Assembly: GCA_015057635.1 (NCBI GenBank)
Contig: SVEB01000002.1
Span: 1 to 59,222 of the forward strand
Direction: 5' to 3'
DNA length: 59,222 bases
Source of the DNA: Lachnospiraceae bacterium
GTDB lineage: Bacteria; Bacillota; Clostridia; Lachnospirales; Lachnospiraceae
Shown here piece after piece: positions 54,961 through 59,222 of this stretch. The first letter of the stretch is position 1; each line of letters begins with the position of its first letter. A model generated the notes under the pieces. The model searched no databases and was not told where the DNA came from. It saw only the letters and a list, made by a program, of their open reading frames with translations. A program made the position numbers and the translations under genes.

Positions 54961-56877
54961 CTACTGTTCGTAGATATATAACTCCTGTCCAATCTGGATG
55001 AAGTCAGGATTTTTGATTGTGTCTTTGTTCCATTTGTAGATTAATGTCCAGTCACTTGCTTTTCCTAATAACTTCTTAGCGATTTTAGATAAGCAGTCAC
55101 CTTTCTGTACGGTATAGATTGTAACCGTTTCACCTTCTGTTGCTTCTGTCTTGTCAGAAGTATCTTTCTTATCTTCTGTAACAGTGCTGTTTGTTGTGCC
55201 GGCTGCTGGTTTCTCCGTAACAGTTGTATCCTTAGCTGGAGTTTCTGTTACTACTGGAGCTGTTTCTCCAACCTGAACAGTAAGAGTACGCTCTACCGCA
55301 TAAGTAGCAGGGTCCGGATTTGTCTGGATATATTTGATCAATACTTCATCTAATGCACCATATTCCATTAACTTAGGGAATACTTCATCAGAGATCATAG
55401 TATAGCCGTCACCGCCTGCGATTGTAAAGTCGTTAGAAGCTAATACATACATCTTATCTAAATCAAGTGCTTCTCCGTTCACCTTAACATTGCTGATACG
55501 GCTGCCAGCTTCTTTATTCGCATCAATTGTAAAGGTAAGTCCGCTTGTCTGTGGGAAACCACCGCTTGTTGCAGGGTAATCCTTCACACCATGCTCTAAC
55601 ATAAGTAAGATAGCCTGTCCGCTTACTTTCTTTGTCACAACGATATTGCCGAATGGGAATACTTCTGCAAGCATGCCCTTTGTAATATCACCGATCTGGA
55701 TGGAAGTACGGATACCACCGCCATTTGTGAATGCGATATCAGCGCCTGTTGTCCAGCGTAATGCATCTGCTGCAAGGTTGCCTAAATTTGTTTCTGTAGT
55801 ACGAACATGTTCACGTTCTCCATCAAGGTATACGCTTGTTGTACCTACTACTTCACTTAAGTTCCCGCTTAAGCTTGTTTCTGCTTCGATCATCAGCTTG
55901 CCTACTTCTGCATGAATCGCTGTTTCATCTTCGCCTTCTGCTAATTCAGTCTTAATGCCTGCTGCTGCAAGATCGGCAGTTGTAAGGGAATATGCTTTCA
56001 TTTCGTATTCATTTTTCGTATCGATTACAACACATCCGATGTTCTGTAAGTATTGGCCTGTGCTTACTAATAAAGTATCATTGCCTTCATTTGCTTTAGC
56101 ACATGCTTCTAAGGAAGAATGGCTGTGTCCATCGATGAATAAGTCGATTCCATCTACTGCTTTAATTACGTCAACTGCAGTTGGATCAGAGCCTCCATCA
56201 ATACCGATATGACCAAGAGCGATGATAAAGTCAACATCTTCTCTTTCTAAGTCATATACTGCGCTCTGTGCCATCTCTACCGGGCTTAAAAATGTAATAT
56301 CTTTTACATTGTTTGGATTTGTCTTTGTTGCAGTCTCTTCTGTTGCTAAACCAAAGATACCGTAACGTACACCATCTTTTTCAATGATTGTATATTCCTT
56401 TGTAAATGGATCCCCATTCTTTGTCACTAATACATTAGCTGCTACTGCAGGGAAATCCATATCTTTAATTAGTTCTGCAAGACGAGCTGTTCCATAGTTA
56501 AAATCATGATTGCCAAGTGTCATTGCATCATAGCCAACTGCATTCATAATCTTTACAATTGTCTCACCCTGATCAACTGTTGCGATTGGTTTTCCATGAA
56601 GAGTATCACCTGAATCTAATAAAAGTACGGTTGCTCCTGCTTCTTCAAGCTTGTCCTTAAGTGCTGCAACTTCGGACATTCCGAGTGAACTATCTGTTCC
56701 TCTCTGTATACGTCCATGTGTATCGTTTGTATGTAACACAACTGTCTTTCCAGCAACGGTATCGATATCAAATCCGCCTTCACTCGCTGCTGCTGCCATT
56801 ACCTGTGTTGGCATGATTAAACCAAGCACAAGGGTTAATGTCATTAAGAATGCCATCAATCTGTTTCTTAACTTCAT
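54961..56877 (-). CDS. Secreted 5'-nucleotidase with LysM wall anchor
   Basis: A 638-residue exported enzyme of the UshA/NucA type. A signal peptide (about residues 1-29) precedes a metallophosphatase domain with TNDTHGRI, DSGDTLHG, LGNHDFNYG and GHSHSS, and a 5'-nucleotidase C-terminal domain with NLAADALRW and FTNGGGIRTSI. A Thr/Lys-rich linker leads to a single LysM domain (YTVQKGDCLSKIAKKLLG...) that binds peptidoglycan. It would release phosphate and nucleosides outside. The ATG at 56877 follows GGAAAGGTGGG. Confidence 0.93.
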   Translation of the reverse strand: MKLRNRLMAFLMTLTLVLGLIMPTQVMAAAASEGGFDIDTVAGKTVVLHTNDTHGRIQRGTDSSLGMSEVAALKDKLEEAGATVLLLDSGDTLHGKPIATVDQGETIVKIMNAVGYDAMTLGNHDFNYGTARLAELIKDMDFPAVAANVLVTKNGDPFTKEYTIIEKDGVRYGIFGLATEETATKTNPNNVKDITFLSPVEMAQSAVYDLEREDVDFIIALGHIGIDGGSDPTAVDVIKAVDGIDLFIDGHSHSSLEACAKANEGNDTLLVSTGQYLQNIGCVVIDTKNEYEMKAYSLTTADLAAAGIKTELAEGEDETAIHAEVGKLMIEAETSLSGNLSEVVGTTSVYLDGEREHVRTTETNLGNLAADALRWTTGADIAFTNGGGIRTSIQIGDITKGMLAEVFPFGNIVVTKKVSGQAILLMLEHGVKDYPATSGGFPQTSGLTFTIDANKEAGSRISNVKVNGEALDLDKMYVLASNDFTIAGGDGYTMISDEVFPKLMEYGALDEVLIKYIQTNPDPATYAVERTLTVQVGETAPVVTETPAKDTTVTEKPAAGTTNSTVTEDKKDTSDKTEATEGETVTIYTVQKGDCLSKIAKKLLGKASDWTLIYKWNKDTIKNPDFIQIGQELYIYEQ

Positions 56878-56908
56878 CTGTTTACCCACCTTTCCTTTTT
56901 TCACCCAC

Positions 56909-56936
56909 ATTATACCATATGAAAGAGTTCTGACAA
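56909..56936 (-). promoter_or_regulatory. Promoter of the 5'-nucleotidase gene
   Basis: Reverse-strand TTGTCA, 16 bases, TATAAT, about 32 bases before the start. The rest of 56937-57280 is A/T-rich; apart from the pentamer repeat no feature was seen. Confidence 0.75.
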
Positions 56937-57189
56937 GTGTATTTTTAGGATTTTACTAACATTTTTCATACATTTTTCATGTATCTTATTTTTCTATTAT
57001 TACTACTAATTTTCTGCATTAGAACCCCTTATAAGACCGGTTTTAATTTCCATTTTATTGAATAATGTTACATTTTTATATTTCATATCGAACTCTGATT
57101 TTGAATCAGATAGCAGGAATAAATAATACCATTTTTATCCTTTTTTAAGTGCAATGGAATCCCTTTAAACTAAAAAAGAGCATCCGACT

Positions 57190-57229
57190 AAAACAAAACA
57201 AAACAAAACAAAACAAAACAAAATAAAAC
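57190..57229. repeat. Pentanucleotide microsatellite
   Basis: Eight consecutive AAAAC units, one changed to AAAAT, in an intergenic gap. Slippage-prone; not in a gene or a recognised promoter. Confidence 0.9.
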
Positions 57230-57280
57230 ATTACAAATAAAAAGACCATCCACTTACAAACAAAAACAGCCCTCCGAAAT

Positions 57281-57320
57281 AAAAAAGGACCGCCCCCTAA
57301 AAGGCAGCGGTCTCTTTTTT
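57281..57320 (-). terminator. Terminator of the AEC transporter gene
   Basis: Stem GACCGC with GCGGTC and a 13-base loop, flanked by A-run and T-run, just past the AEC stop. Confidence 0.8.
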
Positions 57321-57325
57321 GCAGA

Positions 57326-58261
57326 TTACAGGTTCCAGATTAAGATAACGATTGGAAGGCTGATAATGCTTAATAATGTTGTCAATGTGAATATATTAGA
57401 TGCCGTTTCCACGTCCTGCCCATATTTATCCGCAAACAACATGGAATTGGATGCTGTCGGACAGGATGATGCGATCAGAATCACCATGGCAAGGGTCGGA
57501 TCCATTGGAATCAGGCGGAATACACCGATTAACACAAGAGGGATCAGGAAACATTTGATGAGTACCATCCCGTAGATGCGCACATTCATCACAGCTTTCT
57601 TTAAATCGCTCTGTGCGATGTAGATGCCGGATACAATCATTGCAAGCGGGGTATTCATGCTTCCGATATAATTGATTGCGCTCTCAATCGGTGCCGGAAA
57701 ACGAATCTGTAAAAAGTATGTGGTAATGCCTATAACAATGGAGATCATAACCGGTGTAATAAATGGCTTGATCCTTGCTTTCCACGTAACCGTCTCATTT
57801 TCCTTTTCCTTCTTTTGCATCAACGCCACACCATATGTCCATATCACGATATTAAACATCGTAAGGTATGTGTTACAGTAAAACACACCGAGCTGTCCAA
57901 ACAACGCGCTGATTAATGGAATGGCCATAAACCCGCAGTTCGCGAAGATCACGCAGAACTGCTCCGTTGCTATTTTCTTCGGGTCTCCTTTTATTCTCAC
58001 GATGTAGGAGATTGCAATCGCAATAAGAAGACTTACCGTGGAGAATAAAAATCCCCATAGCAGATTCCTCGCCTTATCCGGATCATAATCCATCTGATAT
58101 GTGCTTAAAATCATACATGGCATGACCACGTACAGAATAATGCTTGTGAGCTGAGAATTCGTAGCTGCACTTACAAGCTTGATTCGAAAGAGCAGATAGC
58201 CAACTGCTAAAAGCAGAAACATGATAAATACCTGGTTGGCTAATATTTTTGCGTATTCCAT
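57326..58261 (-). CDS. AEC-family transporter
   Basis: A 311-residue membrane protein with about ten helices and no soluble domain, of the auxin-efflux-carrier/malate permease family. The N-terminal half starts MEYAKILANQVFIMFLLLAVGYLL; the SCPTASNSMLFADKYG segment near residue 267 is the family hallmark. It probably exports or imports a small organic acid. It is separated by 80 bases from the MATE gene on the same strand. Confidence 0.88.
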   Translation of the reverse strand: MEYAKILANQVFIMFLLLAVGYLLFRIKLVSAATNSQLTSIILYVVMPCMILSTYQMDYDPDKARNLLWGFLFSTVSLLIAIAISYIVRIKGDPKKIATEQFCVIFANCGFMAIPLISALFGQLGVFYCNTYLTMFNIVIWTYGVALMQKKEKENETVTWKARIKPFITPVMISIVIGITTYFLQIRFPAPIESAINYIGSMNTPLAMIVSGIYIAQSDLKKAVMNVRIYGMVLIKCFLIPLVLIGVFRLIPMDPTLAMVILIASSCPTASNSMLFADKYGQDVETASNIFTLTTLLSIISLPIVILIWNL

Positions 58262-58341
58262 TGAAAACTCCTATCCTATGTTAATTCCTTTTAGTTCTAT
58301 TACCTCTGTTATGAACACCGCCTGATATGCGTTTGACTCTG

Positions 58342-59222
58342 TCAGGCCTTTTGCATGGTTGCATGCTTTCTCCATCCTCCTTTTAAGAAACGGGTGGTGA
58401 AGCAGATCGCACGGAATGCCCAGTCAATCGTCATGGCAATCCATACCCCAAGCACACCAAGATTGCATGCCTTTGCAAGTACATAGCTAAATGCGATTCT
58501 CCATATCCACATGCTGGATATGGAGACGATCATCGTAAACTTAACATCATTTGCGGCACGAAGCGCATTTGGCAGGGTGAACGATGCCGGCCAGATTATG
58601 ATGCAGCATAAGCTGTGATAAATGGTCAGTTCCCTTACTAACTGTGCCGTCTGATCGGAAAGATGATATAGCTCGCAGATTGGATTTAACAAAAGCAATA
58701 CCGCTATATTCAGACCCAAAAGCGCTATGTATGCGATCTTAAGCAGCCGCTTCGTATACTGCATCGCCTGCTTTAAGTCCATTGCCCCAACACACTGTCC
58801 GACTACCGTGATCATTGCAAGACCGATGGCACTTCCCGGTATGACTTCAAAGCTGGAAATCGTATTGGCTACCGAATTAGCAGCAATCCCCACTTCCCCA
58901 TAGGTGGCGATCAGTCCTACCACTAAGATCTTCCCAAGCTGAAAGATACTGTTCTCTAACCCGTTTGGGATTCCGATGCGAAGAATCCTTGCTACCATCT
59001 TCGGCTCATAACGGACTTTAAAGTCACTCTTGATATGTATGATGTAATCCTTCTTCCGCAAAAGCATCATGACCATAATAGCTGCCATCATTCTGGATAA
59101 TAAAGTTGCCGTTCCGGCTCCTGCCACCTCCATATGAAATCCCCAGATCAGGATTGCATTTCCGACTACATTTACAATATTCATCCATAAGGACACTTTC
59201 ATAGAAACCTTGGAGTTTCCCA
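58342..59222 (-). CDS. MATE-family efflux pump (C-terminal part, cut by window edge)
   Basis: The open frame runs off the right edge. About 292 residues are visible, the C-terminal two thirds of a MATE transporter (usual length about 450). Typical helices include MNIVNVVGNAILIWGF, GAGTATLLSRMMAAIM, and the LRIGIPNGLENSIFQLGKI segment that starts the second half. It would use ion gradients to expel drugs or metabolites. The start codon lies outside the window. Confidence 0.92.
   Translation of the reverse strand, partial: GNSKVSMKVSLWMNIVNVVGNAILIWGFHMEVAGAGTATLLSRMMAAIMVMMLLRKKDYIIHIKSDFKVRYEPKMVARILRIGIPNGLENSIFQLGKILVVGLIATYGEVGIAANSVANTISSFEVIPGSAIGLAMITVVGQCVGAMDLKQAMQYTKRLLKIAYIALLGLNIAVLLLLNPICELYHLSDQTAQLVRELTIYHSLCCIIIWPASFTLPNALRAANDVKFTMIVSISSMWIWRIAFSYVLAKACNLGVLGVWIAMTIDWAFRAICFTTRFLKGGWRKHATMQKA

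Overview
The window is chromosomal DNA of a spore-forming, anaerobic Firmicute, most likely a Lachnospiraceae member. Supporting signs are an AT-rich genome with AGGAGG ribosome sites, a Pta-AckA acetate pathway, an alpha/beta-type small acid-soluble spore protein, YlbJ, a CotH-like kinase, a FabV/TER enoyl reductase and a pectinesterase. No rRNA, tRNA, phage, transposase or CRISPR array was recognised.

Layout: (1) 1-8.6 kb is a ylb-type housekeeping block read mostly leftward (rpmF, yceD, ackA, pta; then rightward tmcAL and ylbJ; then a DivIVA-like coiled-coil gene, coaD, rsmD). ackA carries an apparent one-base frameshift. (2) 9-24 kb holds stand-alone genes: a spore protein, a YgjP-type peptidase, a DUF523 protein, a YhhN membrane protein, a MetH-activation protein, a lipase-like hydrolase, nfo, a TRM11-like methyltransferase, a cytosolic pectinesterase, fabV, a LiaF-like protein and a DUF1015 protein. 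(3) 23.5-29.4 kb holds a YtrA-type GntR/ABC operon whose ATPase has an in-frame UGA, and the VTC - DUF4956 - CotH trio. (4) 29.6-41.4 kb has a HAD phosphatase, an SH3/transmembrane protein with a Tudor-like tail, a DUF815 AAA+ ATPase, argS, a PadR - HAAS - DUF4097 - PspC envelope cluster, and an SH3/M23 peptidase. (5) 41.5-46.8 kb has a histidine kinase, an ArsR regulator, a response regulator and DedA; kinase and dedA share an identical promoter box. (6) 47-59.2 kb has an anion permease, cyclophilin, a TetR-controlled MFS/ABC efflux operon, a LysM-bearing 5'-nucleotidase, an AEC transporter and a truncated MATE pump.

The most unusual content is non-coding. At least seven long near-perfect palindromes (about 210-360 bp) are scattered through the window. 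Their stems differ completely in sequence between copies, yet each stem is self-complementary, while loop sequences are shared. Family A (about 5.4, 36.1, 44.7, 49.1 and 54.8 kb, with a minimal relative at 33.6 kb) has a core shaped like a bidirectional intrinsic terminator, capped by CAGACAG-N7/9-CTGTCTG, then in most copies a conserved asymmetric internal loop, then an unrelated outer stem. Family B (13.9 and 22.6 kb) has its own conserved loops. Conserved loops with covarying stems are the signature of structured RNA, or of an element whose arms are continually re-copied. Most copies lie 5-15 bases after a stop codon. I do not recognise either family.
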